NCBI GenBank assembly: GCA_032629725.1
Contig: JAFEVB010000029.1
Span: forward strand, 1,054,001-1,118,000
Origin: Gremmenia infestans
Taxonomy: Eukaryota; Ascomycota; Leotiomycetes; Helotiales; Hamatocanthoscyphaceae
Reading direction: 5' to 3'
DNA: 64,000 nucleotides
Shown here: piece by piece, positions 34,252 through 47,900 of the stretch
Layout: the number at the start of each line of letters is the position of its first letter
Numbering within the stretch: the first letter of the stretch is position 1
Position numbers and translations under genes: made by a program
Notes under the pieces: generated by a model
What the model saw: the letters and a program-made list of their open reading frames with translations, nothing else
Database searches by the model: none
What the model was told of the DNA's origin: nothing

Positions 34252-37200
34252 CTAGGACTTGCGGCTCGTCTCCATCTGAGAGAGAATATACGTGGCCAAA
34301 GCTCGAAGATTCTCTGCACGTGTTATGGCAGGCAGTGGAGTTTCGATGCCAGTTTCTCTGCGAATCCAATTGCGCAGCTCTACAGACACCAAAGAATCTA
34401 GGCCGTAGACTGCAAGCGGCGCATCCGGCTCCACCTCATCCCTTTCTATCATCGTGATGGAAGAAACCTTATCCATAAGTGCATCCAATAAAGCGAGGAG
34501 AGGATCACCGCTATTGGCAAGTCGTAGTCCATTCAAGGCTGTATCATTGTCTTCATCGGGACTAGTGATCTCGGAATTACGCTTCTTGGCATTGACACGC
34601 TCTGCGAGGGCAAGTGGGTGGTAATATTGCCAGCCTAGTGTGTTTGGGTCTTCCCCTGATGAGAAACGGAATGCAATGGCACTGCCATTTTCGTTCAGGT
34701 TGGAAGAAGGGCCAATAATCGCACCCTTGACAGCAATATGGAGGTCAGCTTCTGTCAATGTCGCACCCAACGAAAGCTTCAACGCTTCTGTCAAACCTTT
34801 GTCGGCAGCATAGCCGACATCTAGCACAACCGGCAAGGCCATTGCAACAGTTGCTTTACCGCGGGCGATTCTATGACGCGCGAACGCATCGAAATAGGTC
34901 TAGGCTAAGAGTGAGATTCATGAAAACTTGGGGTGTCGTTCATACTGACCGCTGTGCCTGCGTAGATCCCTTGCCCTAAGTTCCCGGCAGCTCCAACAAA
35001 TGAAGAGAGCGCAATAAAAAAGTCGACATCCTCTAACAACTCATGGAGATTCCAGGCACCCTGAACTCTGGGTCTTGTGATATTTTGCCAGTCATCGTAG
35101 GTCGCATTCGCTAAAAGTGAGTCCTGGCATGGATGATTAGCTTGGACGGGGGGGTTAGTAAATGAACAATAAGCTTACATGGAGGTAAAGCGCGCCATGG
35201 ACTACACCACTAACTGGTGGAAGGTCTTTGATTGACCGTAAAGCGCTGACAAGCTCCGTTCGGGAGCCGACATCACAAGCAACAGCTCTCATTTGGACGT
35301 CCGTGCCATCATATTGCTCTAACAGCGTCTTGACCTCGGGACGTGATGAGCCACTTCGCCCGAGCAATACAACATTCAGGGCTCCATTTTTGACCATCCA
35401 TGATGCTAAGGATATGCCGATACCGCCCGTACCACCAGTAATCAGGTATGTTGCATCAGGACGCAGCAGCTGACCATACGGTACACTTAGCGCTGGAGGG
35501 CAATCAGCCAGCACAGAATCTTCCGGACCCATGGTGACGACAATCTTGCCTATGTTTTGGCCAGATTGAAGCTTGCGTAGCCCTATAGCAAGTTGAGATA
35601 TGGACACTGTGGTTACCGGGCGAATAGGCACAATAACTTTTCGTTGGACCAGATCAACAAGTTCGGCCAGACACTCTTTCTCCTCATCAGGCCGCCGATC
35701 AAAGAGTGTGCGGAGGTCGACGCCACTGAAAGTTACGTTACGATCAAAGGGTCTCATACCCAAGTAGCTGTTCTGAAGCAAGTCTCTCTTGCCTATTTCA
35801 ACAAATCGACCGAAGTCTCCGGTCAAGTCCCAAGTCTCTTGCAGTAGGTTCCCGCTTAGAGAATTGACGATCACATCGACCCCTTGGCTGTCGGTTGCGC
35901 TGAGAATTCCTTCTCTAAATGCCGGGGTGCGGCTAGAGAATATCTGCTCTTCAGGGAGACCATAGGTCTCGCGGAGGAATTCCCTTTTTGCAGGAGTACC
36001 AGCTGTAGCGAAGATACGAGCTCCAATGTACTGTGCTAGCACAATACACGCTTGGCCGACTGCACCAGAGGCAGCATGAATGAGTACGCTCTCGCCTTTC
36101 CTAAGCCGTCCAATGCGTATGATTGCAAAGATGGCGGTGGAGTATGCGACTGGAATGCTTGCGGCATCCGTGCTGCTCATGTCATTTGGAATTTTCAACA
36201 CTCGATATGAGGCCAGCCGGACGAAAGTCCCCATGGATCCTCCTGCAAGTGACCCATAGAAGACGCGATCTCCCGGTTTCAAATCTCCCACGCCAGAACC
36301 CGTCTGGGTAACCACGCCAGACCCCTCAAAGCCCGGTCTCGTCCATGGGATGGAACCAAGAACAAGAAGAAGATCGCGAAAGTTTACTCCTGCAGCCACA
36401 ACTCTGATCAAGACCTCATCATCACCCAAAGGCTTTGTCTTCACTTCGTTCTCGCGGAAATATATAGAGTCAGGACTACCTGCAGCGTCAACCGTCATCT
36501 CGAGCGACCTTTCATTTTGCCAGACGTTTTGCATTTTTCGGACTGCAATCCCTGCCTCCGACGCAAATACATCTGTCGCTTCCTTGAGCTGTCGAAGGCG
36601 AGGTAGATGAATCATGCCATTGTGCCAAACGAAATCCTGGTCCGTTATGCCTGCTGAATTTGCAAGTTCCAGATCTCGTAATCGTCCAGCGATTTGAGCT
36701 ATGGCTAGAGCGCCTTCTGAAGTGCAAGGCGTCTTTTCCAAAATGAGCAAATTCTTTGATTCGGTTTCGTGGCGCAAGGAGCGTAGCAGGCCTTTGATTG
36801 ATTCGGCTTCGGGTGGACAACCTTCTGGGACCACCCACAATAATCCTTCTGTCTCTAAGAGAGTATTCTTCATTATTTCGAAGTTCTCTGCTGAGAGGTC
36901 ACCTAAAACACTGTGGCGCGGAGATTCGATGAAGATGCAAAATCGCTTATCCTCGGCATCCATTTCAGCGAAAGGTTTGACTTCTGAGGGGCAACCAAGG
37001 TGCTGAGTGACATGGTCAGAGACTATTTGGGCAAATTCTTCTTCTTCGTCGTCCATAATGAGACCGCAAATAGTTATTGATCTTGAGTCATCAGAATCTT
37101 CCCGCATGCCTATCCTTGTGGAACATATTACACTGATCACATGCTCAGGAGTCCCCGGATAGTCCGCAATGGCGGCATCTACTCCTGAGAACCCCCGTGC

Positions 37201-40200
37201 AGTGAGGACAGTCTGCCACTTCTCCTCCGATAGAAGTGGTCCTTCCTCATGGTCTCGGTACTCGTCCTCGGAAAGCCACCAGCCTGGAAGCAAGGAATAA
37301 GGCAAAGAAAGAGATGGATGGACGATAGCCTCCATCAAGAGTAGCTTGCCATTAGGTTTCAGAAGGCTTCGAACATGATCAAGCGTTGTTGCAATATTTG
37401 GAGTTGCATGCAAGACGTTCGAGGCAATGACCACATCATATTGCTCGGTGGCAAAGCCTTGCTGCACTGGATCTTGACTGACGTCAAGTTTCTTGTATGT
37501 GATACATTTCGCCCACTTAGCCAGCTTTGTTCGAGCATTCTCAAAGAAGCCGGTCGATATATCTGTGAAGGTATAGGAGAGAAACGCAGGCAGATCTTGC
37601 TCCCCACGGGATAATTCATCCAAGACAGGAAGTGTGGCACTAGCTGTGCCGCCACCAATTTCCAGCACGCGCAAGTCGGGCTTGATATCCGACAGCTGAC
37701 GGACGAATCTTCCCAAGGCTCGGCTAGAATGTGTAGTAGCCGCCTCTTGCTCATAGTTTCGCATGAGGAGACTATCCTTGAGCATGATCTCCAGTGGTTG
37801 CATTTCACCGCGCAAAATTTGGACGAGTTTCTCACCTACAGCACAGAGCATTTCCCCTTGGGCGTCGGAGGTGAGTACTTCGGTCAGCAAAGACGTTTGC
37901 TCGATGTCCAAAGCCAAATTTTCGCCAGCAACAACTTTCTTGGACCAGTTCAAATAGCGAAGAAGGTGAGATGGTAGGTGAGAAAGGTCTTCTCCAGCCG
38001 TTTCTTTCAATGCCCGACTCATGTAATAGACACCGGCTCTGTTCACTTTACGCCGGTGCTGCCGTGCAATTTCGAGTGTATCAGATTCAACCGTCAACAT
38101 ATTAGCTGCATATTCGTTATCGACGAAATCCATACTAGGTATCAAATCCCAGCAGTAGCCTGCTGGCAGGCTGGAGGCTGAATCCCCGGTGTCCGACGAT
38201 GAGATAAATCGATATGTCACCGACTCCCATTCGGCGAGTGCCCTCAGTGAACCGTGGCTATCTAAAAAGACAGCGATGCTGCTACGCAGCCTACCGGCTT
38301 TGGTATCGTTACCGAGCAAGCGAGTAACAATGGTAAAGCGCTGGTTTTTGACTGCCTCAATCTTGTTCGAGATTCTAAGCCTACTAACATAATTTGGCAT
38401 ATGCGCCGCATTATTTTGCCAAGGGGCTATACCCTGGATGTCGGAATATTCGAGTCAGTATTGGCTGCTAGAGTATATTCCGAGAGACCGAAACTTGCTC
38501 AAAGGAAGTAGGGATGGTAATTGGGGGCGCTTGACCCTCGAAACTCGTGTGAAGAGTAATCGCAGCTGCTCCTGAGATGTCCGAAATAGGAAACATTTCT
38601 CAAGAAAACTTACCTGAAGATGAGAGTCTAAGGTCGGCGGATCAATAGAGATGGGCGACCCAAAGGGCCCAGGTGTCGAGAGATCAAGATCGCGCAGCTC
38701 AGTTTCCAGAACTGTCCAGCTCGGTCCTTCCCAGTATTTGCGCATGGCTTGAAAAGAAGGGCCGTAGAGCGTCCCTCCTTGTCCTAGGTTACTATATATA
38801 AGTTTTGCATCACGCTCTTTGAGGTTCTCGCCACCAATGAGCGGTGCTGATACTTTGAACGTTGGACTTTCCATGGTCATTTCACTCGCCTCTGGCTCTA
38901 CTTGCCCATAGCAGTGTGCCGTCCATCCGTTCGTCTCTGTCCAAGAATTGATCTCAAACACCCAAGCTGTGGTGGAAAAGCTTTCCGTTCCAGTTGTGAC
39001 TGGCCTGAGCTTTGTTGTGATATCGATACGTTCACCTTCTTCAATATCTAAGCTGCGTTTGACGTGGTATTCACGTACAAGTATGCTTTCTGGGATCTTG
39101 GGACTCACTCTCCTCAGTGCCTCAATAGCCATCGACAGATAGCCTGTCATTGGAAATATGACATGCCCACCTACATTGTGATCTCGAATCCATGGAATAT
39201 CATCAAGAGTGAATACATGTCTGAATGTAGGCTCACTGCCGTTGCCGTACAGGGACTTGCTTCCAAGAAGCTGCGAAAAAGATTGACCAGGATGCAACTT
39301 CTCCTGCATGATGCGTGACTTGTGCACGTAGCTCACCGACTTATCCCACGCATAAGGTGGAAGATCAGTGAGAACGTGAGCGTTGTGGTGGTCAAGTTGG
39401 TTGACCATCCCCAGTTTAATCGAAGACCCCATAGAGAACAAACTCCCTGCCAGGCCAAGAAGAGCTTCATAACCGCGCTTTCCACGTACTAAAGAGGCAA
39501 GGTATGTAAATTGTGTCAGACCTTGGTCATTACGCTGACGGAGTACTTCCACTGTCTGTTTGATAGGATTTTGAAGAGCAGAATGTGGGCCGACCTCCAC
39601 AATTATATTTGGTACCGCAGCAGTACGTTGCCCAGCGTCGATTTTGTTGTCGCCCGTCGAGAAAATACTCTCAATCGCATCTGCAAACCTGACTGGTTGA
39701 AGAAGATTCTTAACCCAGTAAGATGCATCAATGCTGTCCGCGCCTTCTATGTGACCAGTGACAGAAGATACGAAAACAGCACGGGACTCATCGTGATCGA
39801 AAGACAAGGATTCCAGATGGCAGAAAGGTTTGATGGATTCCAGGTAAGAAGCCGCCACCAGCTGCATATGATTGGAATGATATGCTACTTCAACTTTCAG
39901 CTTGCGAGCAAACAAGCCTTGCGTGTCCGCGATCTGTCGTATATTATCGATGGCAGACTCGTCTCCGGATATGGTGACACTCTGCGGGCTGTTGATAGCG
40001 GCAATGGTCGCGTATCCGTTGGGATTCTGCTGGAGTAGTTTCGATGCTGCCTCAAAGCTGGTGCCAAGTGCTAACATAGCTCCCTTTTGGTCATGTTCCA
40101 GAGACAACTGAGCAGCTGCTTTACCACGGAAGTACGCGATGGCTATTGCTGCTCGGAATGAGATTAGCCCAGCAGCATATGCAGCCGCTATCTCGCCGCT

Positions 40201-43159
40201 GGAGTGCCCTGTGACTCCAGTCGGTGCAACTCCCCAGGTCTTTAGTAACATCACAAGCGCAAGTTGGACGGCAGTACACGCTGGCTGACTGATTTCGGCA
40301 TCATCAATGCGTGATTCAAATCCTGGCTTGTCAAGCTCCTCTGCCATGCATTAGTCCCACACACTTGCATTCGCCTCATTACGTACCATTTAGGGACCAA
40401 GATGCTCCCATTTCGTGGAGATATAATTCAGCCTGGTTTATGGCAGCGGCAAATGTTTTGTGGTGCCTTAGTCCGGCAGTCATCTGAGGGTGTCTTTTGC
40501 GGGTTAGCTGAATTTGGACCGCAACTTTCGTACGAATAATATGACGTTCCACCTCCAGTGACAAACTCGAGAGCTTTGAAAAGCAATCACTGCTCTAGGT
40601 ATTGAAGGAGCAGAAGGAAGAGGAGTCTTACTGGGCGCCTTGGCCGGTGAAGACGTAGGCGATGATCCGATCTTTTACTTTACTGATTTTGCTTGCCGAT
40701 AACTGGGTCTTTAAGCTAGTCGCCGAATTTGCTGTCGCTGTAAGTCGATATGGGTATTGTGTGCGTCGTTGTCCGAGGGTGAAACTGAGTTTCTCCATAA
40801 AGTCGGTAGATTGAGGTGCGTTATTTAGGTACTCAATGAAGGAAGACAAATAAGAAGCAAGTGTGCTTTCAGACTTGGCAGATAGGACGAACCTAAATTT
40901 CACAAAGTCAGTGTTTCAATTGTAACAGTCAAAGGGGGCTTTCATGAGAACTTGAAATGAGACACTAGAGCTCTGAATCTGATCTTGGAAATTGAAAAGT
41001 TACTCACAGCAGGTGCTCACGACTAGAAACATCATGGGGTGCTGCGCCATTGCCATTTATGAGTGCGGTACCATTACTGGTACCATTTTTAGTGCCGCCG
41101 TTCGTCAGTGCGATGCCCTTCGTAGTATCATTCACACCGCCATTCGCGGTGCCATTCTCTAGTCTAGAGCCGTTTGTTTGTTTGGCTGGTACTTCTTCGA
41201 GTATAACTGCCGCATTGCTGCCGCCGAATCCTATATTCCTTTTTAGCTGTTTGCTGTTCTCTATGGTGAGAATTGTATTATTTCATATTACCAAAGTTTG
41301 TTACAATTACTCGCTTTCGTGCATTCTGTGGCCAAGGAATTATTGTTTGGGCCACCTGTGCAATTGGTTAATAAATTGCTTCTGTCTTCTCGCGCAAAAT
41401 AAAACCATTCTGTTGCACCCCTAAAAGGAAGTGAAAGGAAACTGATGATAGCCTAAACATTTCTAGATTCTGCAATATCCGATGTTCAAACTGGAGTAAA
41501 ACAAGCTTTTGTGTAGTGAGAAGATGAGCATATACCTTCAATTTGTCCCTCCCTTCGATATGGTGGTTGAACTCCTCGAATCCTGAATTAGGTAAGATGC
41601 ATCCACGCTGAATCATCATGATCGCTTTGATGACGCCGAGAATTCCGCTTGCGCCTTCTAAATGACTGTAAAAGCATCGACGAGTCAATTGAAAATAAAT
41701 AAATCGATCGACACCCGAGGAAAATGACTCTTACCCAAAGTTTGACTTAAGAGATCCGATGTACAGCGGATCGGACGGCGTTCGCGCCTTCCCCAATACA
41801 GTCGCGAAAGCACCAGCTTCGATTGGATCACTATTCATCAATACTGAGCGTCAAAGAATTTTAGCAACAGACTCACCCAGCCTGAGTTCCGGTTCCATGG
41901 CCCTTAAACAAGTTAGCAACCTTTCTCAATTGAACTGTAAAAGGGGTTCTGTTTAAGCGAGATCTTCTCGCTAACCCTTTTCATGGGGGCTAACTGGTCC
42001 GAGGAGATTTGCCCCTGTATTTGCAGGCCAGTGGGGATATAAGTAATACGACGGCAAGATTACTCTCTTCCAAACTGCGTTCGGCATAGGAAATATGGAC
42101 ATAAACTCCTCTCATAATCCACTCATTGAGTATAAATAATTGAAAGTAATAGGACTATGGGCCATACCTCAACAACAGGCGTCTCGGATGGATCTAGGCC
42201 AACCTCTTCGTGCACGCGTAAGAGCAACGCTTCTTGGATTACTCTGCTTGGCATAGTGATACCTTCTGATCTACCGGAATGGCTGGCGGCAGAATTGCGA
42301 ATGATAGCTTGAATTGGATGGCCGGATTTGAGTGCATCCTCCAGGCGCATAGCGAGTAGACACGCACCACCTTCTCCGCGACCGAATCCCGAAGCCTTTG
42401 TATCGTAAGAAAAACATTTACCCTCTGGTGATAGGGCTCTATTTTCTACTGGTTAGAAAATCAATTGTCAAGGAACAGACTCCAAGTGATGGGGTGATAG
42501 TCGTACCCCAATTTGTCGAGAACATTCCACTGAGTTGCGCCCATGATTAGTGATGATGCACCTATGAATGCGGCATTGCATTCGCCGGCTCGAAGACTTT
42601 GGCAAGCCATGTGAATTGCATAAGTACTGCTCGCGCATGCAGCATCCAGTGAGATGGAGGGGCCATGGATATCGAAGAAATACGATAACCGGTTAGCGAA
42701 CATACAAGGTGCTCCTCCGAGAGCTGTCCACGTTGTTGTAGAGAAAAGGTCTTCTGATGATTGCTGCGTGTATTCCGTCGATCCAATCGCGGCAAATACT
42801 CCTATGTTGGCCCCTGCAAGGTCAATAAGACTGAGGCCAGCACTCTCAGCTGCCTCGAACGCGCATTCGAGCATCATGCGATGCTGCGGGTCAACTGCGC
42901 GAGCTTCATCAGCTCTCAAATTGAAGAACTGGGCGTCGAAGCTGTAGATATCGTCAGGCAAGAAGTGGGCGCCCTGTGATGAGAAGCAGCCAGCTCTTTC
43001 GGAGTCTGGGTTATAAAACGCATCTTGGTCAAATCGATCAGCTGGAACTTTCGACCAGGCAGACTTTGCTTCAGCTAAAAATTCCCATAGACCTTTCCGT
43101 CCGACACCTGGAGCACGATACGAAAGGCCAACAATGGCAATTGGCGAGGCGTTATTCAT
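34252..43159 (-). CDS. Highly reducing type I polyketide synthase (KS-AT-DH-MT-ER-KR-ACP)
   Basis: Thirteen exons: 43159-42507, 42438-42168, 41902-41877, 41830-41735, 41665-41536, 41355-41292, 41230-41008, 40892-40632, 40493-40387, 40340-38614, 38433-35179, 35123-34950 and 34899-34252 (7635 nt, 2544 aa). KS: Cys175 in DAACASS, HGTGTQAGDP, GHLEGASG. AT: GHSSGE near 657. DH: DHNVGGHVIFP near 997 and TLDSHLQ near 1182. C-methyltransferase: VLEIGGGTAS near 1447. ER: ASGAVGQACIV. KR: YLITGGTGGIG and GQGIY. ACP: GLDSL with Ser near 2498. All domains look intact. There is no thioesterase, reductase or carnitine-acyltransferase domain, so release needs a partner. An Asn/Gly/Thr-rich linker separates KS and AT. 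It is divergent from the NRPS, which most likely receives its chain. The product would be a reduced, possibly alpha-methylated polyketide. Confidence 0.93.
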
Positions 43160-44207
43160 ATTATATTGTCTCCTATTCTGTTCGCTGTCATAAAATTGCG
43201 GAGTTGTCTCGGGTAGCAAAAAGAACAAATATATCACACAATGGAACTACGAGCAGTATTATTGATATAAGCTGAAAAGAAATCGGGCTTATTCTGGCAC
43301 TGATGTCAGTCGCTCTCATTGTACGAGTACGCTGCGTAGATAGAAATACTTTTGGACACATGGATTCGAATCCTTACTCCATGCAAGGTCACCATGTACT
43401 TCACTCACCTCGCAGTTAAAGTAATATTCTCCCCCTCTATAAGTGGCAAATCACGTAAAGTCTCCATAGTACGTAGGATCATCTATAAATGAAAATATGC
43501 TACCCTTATTATAGTAATACTATTTGTCGTCTCCTATTATATTTACGGTAGCGCAAAAGATTATCAACGTGTATTAAGGGGGGGTAGTTTGTACCTGGTA
43601 CCCCGGTACCCACTATCGGATTCCGTACCCCGTACTAGTCACAGACAAAGGAGTGCTTCTAGCACGAATTCCAGGGCATCTTTACGGAGGTGCGACATAT
43701 TTAGGTTGACATTAGAAAACTAAATTTGCCTTCATAGGCATGCATGGCTTTGTCGTTCATACGGTTAGTCAAGTCAAGTCTTAGTATACCCCCTGTTAAA
43801 ATCGTTCGAGGAAGCACCTGTAACAAGGCAAGATATAGTACGTAATACTAAACGACTCCTTAGCTTCGAACTGTATGCTTTTTTTGAAGTCAAACTGCTA
43901 AGAAAATCTATGTACTGGAATGGGATATTTTCGGCTGCTATAATCTAAACACTCCTTATTAAAGCCGAAACTAGAATTTAGATATCAACATCCTGTCCTA
44001 TATTGCAATACAGAAATAAAAAATACCAAGTGTCTGTGCAAATTCTGTTTCCTAACTAGAGAATAACATGCAGCCCATGTGGGAGATATCTGCTAGGAAT
44101 ACAAATATGTGAAAATGGGTTTCTAGAGCCTGAACCGAAGCTCACTAAGCGTTGAAAATCCCCCCTCCTGAAATCCTTGGATTTGCGCGCGTAGGCTCCT
44201 TGCATAT

Positions 44208-44216
44208 TCCGGAGTA
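44208..44216. promoter_or_regulatory. TCCGGAGTA element
   Basis: The sequence TCCGGAGTA, followed 2 nt later by GGAGTA, matches the right-hand part of the palindrome at 44564-44575. A candidate site for the same regulator. Confidence 0.4.
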
Positions 44217-44563
44217 TGGAGTACCCCACTACCCCGCGCAGGATCGTAAAATGTTCCCCTATCAAGTTAGATATTCGGAATACCCGATAGGTATGCGAAA
44301 TACCCGACGTAGAAGGAAAAGTGTTTCTTTATTCTTTCATTCTTTCACGAGCACAGCGTTAGCGCCGAGTCGTGCAGCAGTACCTGGATAAGCTAGTGAG
44401 TAAAAGACCCCCCTCCCTCTTTCTGCAGATCGCACCCCTTCTCGACTTTGAAATAGGCAGACACTCAATTGAAGTCTTCGTTATCAGCAATGGTCAGATA
44501 TTAACGTGATATTTGCAGATCTTCCGAGATGTGCATGTCTCAAGTCACTCGAGAATGGGGGTG

Positions 44564-44575
44564 TACTCCGGAGTA
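44564..44575. promoter_or_regulatory. 12-bp palindrome TACTCCGGAGTA
   Basis: A perfect palindrome centred on CCGG, with a further TTCCGG at 44578-44583, about 410 bp before the NRPS start. Inverted CGG half-sites are the usual target of Zn2Cys6 binuclear-cluster regulators that control fungal biosynthetic clusters. No such gene is in the window. Confidence 0.5.
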
Positions 44576-44986
44576 TGTTCCGGTGGAAAACGAGGGGGGT
44601 TCCTGGTCGGAATCTCTTTTAACGAAGTATACGAGGTATATGGTGACGATTCTGTCGTTATGAATGGAACGGACCCACACCACCCTTACGCTTGAGAATA
44701 GTGGTAACAAAACCTGGAACGCGGGGCTGGAGGATTCAGGATTATTCTTTGGTGGAAGGACACGCAGAAATCACTTGGCTAATATGCATTGTAAGTTTCT
44801 GAGTTCTCAATAGGCTCACAGCTGTGAGTACACCGTTTTAGCAAGTTCCAACATTAATGTTGCAGTCTGTACTAGAAACAATTCATTGCTATCTCCTGTT
44901 GGAGCTTGTGTACAATATCTTGAAGATATTATCTTCAACACGTGCCAGATCAAAGCCATTCGTACTTTTGACGCCTGATCCAAACA

Positions 44987-47900
44987 ATGGTTAAGATGGT
45001 GCCGCAGACGGTGTTGTCTCGAGATGGGGTGGAAGAAACAACGTTGGCAGAGATCGCAGAGGCATGCCATATATCAGCGGATCAAATCGACGACATATAC
45101 GTGTGTACACCACTCCAAACCAGTGCCATGGCAGAGTCCACAATACGTACCGGCGCCAGTGTGTTTCAATACGTTTTCTCTTTCGCCCCCTCGGTCGATG
45201 TCGAACGGATTTGCATTGCTCTGCAGACAGTGGTTTCGCTGAACGCGATCCTACGCACTCGACTTGTCGACTCTCGTCTTGGAATTGTGCAGGTTGTAAC
45301 GAAAGGAGCTCATTACACTCATCGTCTGTCTGGCGATGTTCAGCTTGAGCAGTATAAGCGTGATGAAAAGAACAAGGCCCTTGTTTTAGGGGTACCGCTA
45401 TTTCATTCTGCTATCATCGACCGGAAATGGGTGTTGACTATGCATCACGCGATCATGGATCACTCGTCGTTGACTTTTCTATTCAGAGATCTCATCGGTA
45501 TCTATCATGGTCACGCGCCCGAGATGCGCACTCCTTTCAAGAAATTTGCAGAATACTGCCTCAATATTGACGAAACTGCGGCAAAGCATTTCTGGTCATC
45601 GCGCTTCAAAGGGGCTCCAGCGATCTTCCCAAAAGTTGAACCGGGTTACGCTCCTAATGCAACGCAGAAGATAACTTTGAAAATAACATCTACTCGTATT
45701 GGTGCTGAAGTCTCCCATGCCCATGTGCCATCGTTTATCGAAGCGGCTTGGGCTTTGACTGCTGGAGCTTACACAAACAGTGAGAGCGTTGCATTTGGCC
45801 AAGTTCTATCCGGCCGCACACTTTCTTTGGCCGGCCTCAAGACTACCTTAGGGCCCATGATTGCTATAGTCCCAGTGCAGATCAGTTTGCTGAAGAATAT
45901 GACCGTGGAGGGGATTCTGAAGGATAGAACTACAGCCCTACGACAGCTCCAAACACACTCGGCTCTACAATACGGAGTTACCAAAATTCGTGCTGTTAGT
46001 GAGGAAGCACGTATTGCTTCAAGCTTCCAGACTTTACTGAACATCCGTCCATCCTTGGCTGACCCTGATGAATCAGAGGACTTGAGATATGAAGGCATGG
46101 ACGAACCGAATGGAGCCTTTGCCCTCTGCCTGTATTGTAATCTCCAGGAAGATGGAATTCTTGTTGAGGCAATTTCCGATCCGACTATCGTTTGTGGACG
46201 CCAGCTTCTCAGGGTAGTGCATCAGTTTGAACATACTTTCCAGTTGCTCTTAAACGCTGATCCTCAGACCAAGCTAGTGCAGCTACCGCTATTGAACCCC
46301 CATGATCGTTCAGAGATCCTCCAATGGAACAAGAAATTACCCGAGACGGTGGAGAAGTGCATTCATGAGCTATTTAGTATTCGAGCTCGGGAGCAACCCG
46401 AAGCTATAGCAATAGAAGCTTGGGATGGGGATCTTAGCTATTTCGAGTTGGACGAGATGTCTGATCGTCTCGCTCACGAGCTGCGACGAAGGGGTGTTTC
46501 TCCTCGAGATACGGTGGCTTTTATCTTCGAAAAGTCGCACTGGACGATCGTCGCTATATTTGCTATTATGAAGGCAGGCGGTGCATGTGTCCCCATCGAT
46601 CCAGCAAATCCATATGCTCGTAAAGCAGCCATTATCTCTAGCGCACACGTAAAGATTGTCCTGGTCTCATCCGCACAGCTTGCGAGCTCTGTAGACCTCG
46701 CGCCCGACATCTTCGTGGTCAACACATCATCCATTCTTAAGCTTGCGGATGTTACCGGTTCACTCGATGAAAGTTGCTCTCCAGGGGATCTAGCCTACAT
46801 CATGTTTACCAGCGGTAGCACGGGATCCCCTAAAGGTGTTATGCTGGAGCATCGTTGTTTAGTATCTTCACTCAGCTCTCTTGCCCAAAAATGCATGTGG
46901 CAGCCAGGCAGCCGGATGCTCCAATTTGCTGCTCATGTGTGGGATATTAGCATGGGTGAGATATTCGGGGCGCTTCTCTTCGGCGGTTGCCTTTGCATAC
47001 CATCGGATGAAGCGCGACAATCGAGCCTTGCCAAGTTCATCACATCCAGCAAAGTCAACTGGGCGTGGTTTACCCCTACAGTTCTCCACACCTTGTCTCC
47101 TGAAGAGCTACCCAGCTTGCAATCGATGATCTCTGCCGGTGAGCCAATTGGCGCAAACTTCGCGAAGACTTGGGGCAGAGTGCTCCGCCTCTTCAATGGT
47201 GTAACAACCCCTTTCTTTGCTTTCTTTGCCTTTGGTTTTGCTCTATTGATACTCTTGAAGTTTGTTCCCTCTTGGATAGCATTTTCTCATCAAAAAATTG
47301 TACTAATTCATTGCAGTGGGGCCCATGCGAAGCCTCCATTCTCAGCTCGGTCGCGGAACTGACACCTGAGTCTCGCGACCCTGAGAGCATCGGCAAGCCT
47401 GTCAGCTGCACTATGTGGATTGTAAAGTATGCAGGGAGTACAAATGAACTTGCCCCGATTGGTGCTATTGGGGAAATCTTGGTTGAGGGCCCCGGAGTCG
47501 CTCGGGGATATCTAGATGACCCTGTCAGGACCGCAGCTTCGTTTATTCCACCGCCTACCTGGGCTCCTTCTCGAGCAAAAGCCAAGCATTTTTACCGTAC
47601 TGGAGATCTAGCTAAGTATCATTCTGATGGAAGTATCGTTTTCGTCGGCAGACAAGACAGCCAGGTCAAAATTCGAGGCCAAAGATTTGAGCTTGGGGAA
47701 CTCGAGAATGTTGTTGGTAGCTGTGGTGAAGTGCAAGATGTTTTTACTGCAACTAGAATCTTGAAAGGCCGCACTGAACTAGTCGCTGTGGTGGTTTTGG
47801 CTAATCCCCTGTTGTCGAGTAGGGTTGTGCTTAAGGACGTCTCCTATGAGTACGCAGAAATCACTTCTCGGTATCTGCGCGCCATAGGAAACCATGTACG

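Larger units (their letters stand above)
43160..44986. promoter_or_regulatory. Bidirectional promoter region of the PKS and NRPS genes
   Basis: 1.8 kb between divergent start codons, with no supported gene. It is rich in GTACC/GGTACCCC motifs (43595-43640), has AATACCCGA twice (about 44278 and 44298), and contains two CGGAGTA elements listed separately. Confidence 0.6.

Noticed and set aside
41903..42167. A 265-nt gap in the KS-coding region, possible extra exon or lesion
   Set aside because: It begins GTATGG and ends TTTAAG, and joining gives VVEGHGTGTQAG directly, so it is best read as one long intron.
47170..47316. Open extension before NRPS exon 2 suggesting a separate NRPS protein
   Set aside because: This is the 116-nt intron plus the end of exon 1; splicing at 47200/47317 restores the adenylation core motif NGWGPCE.
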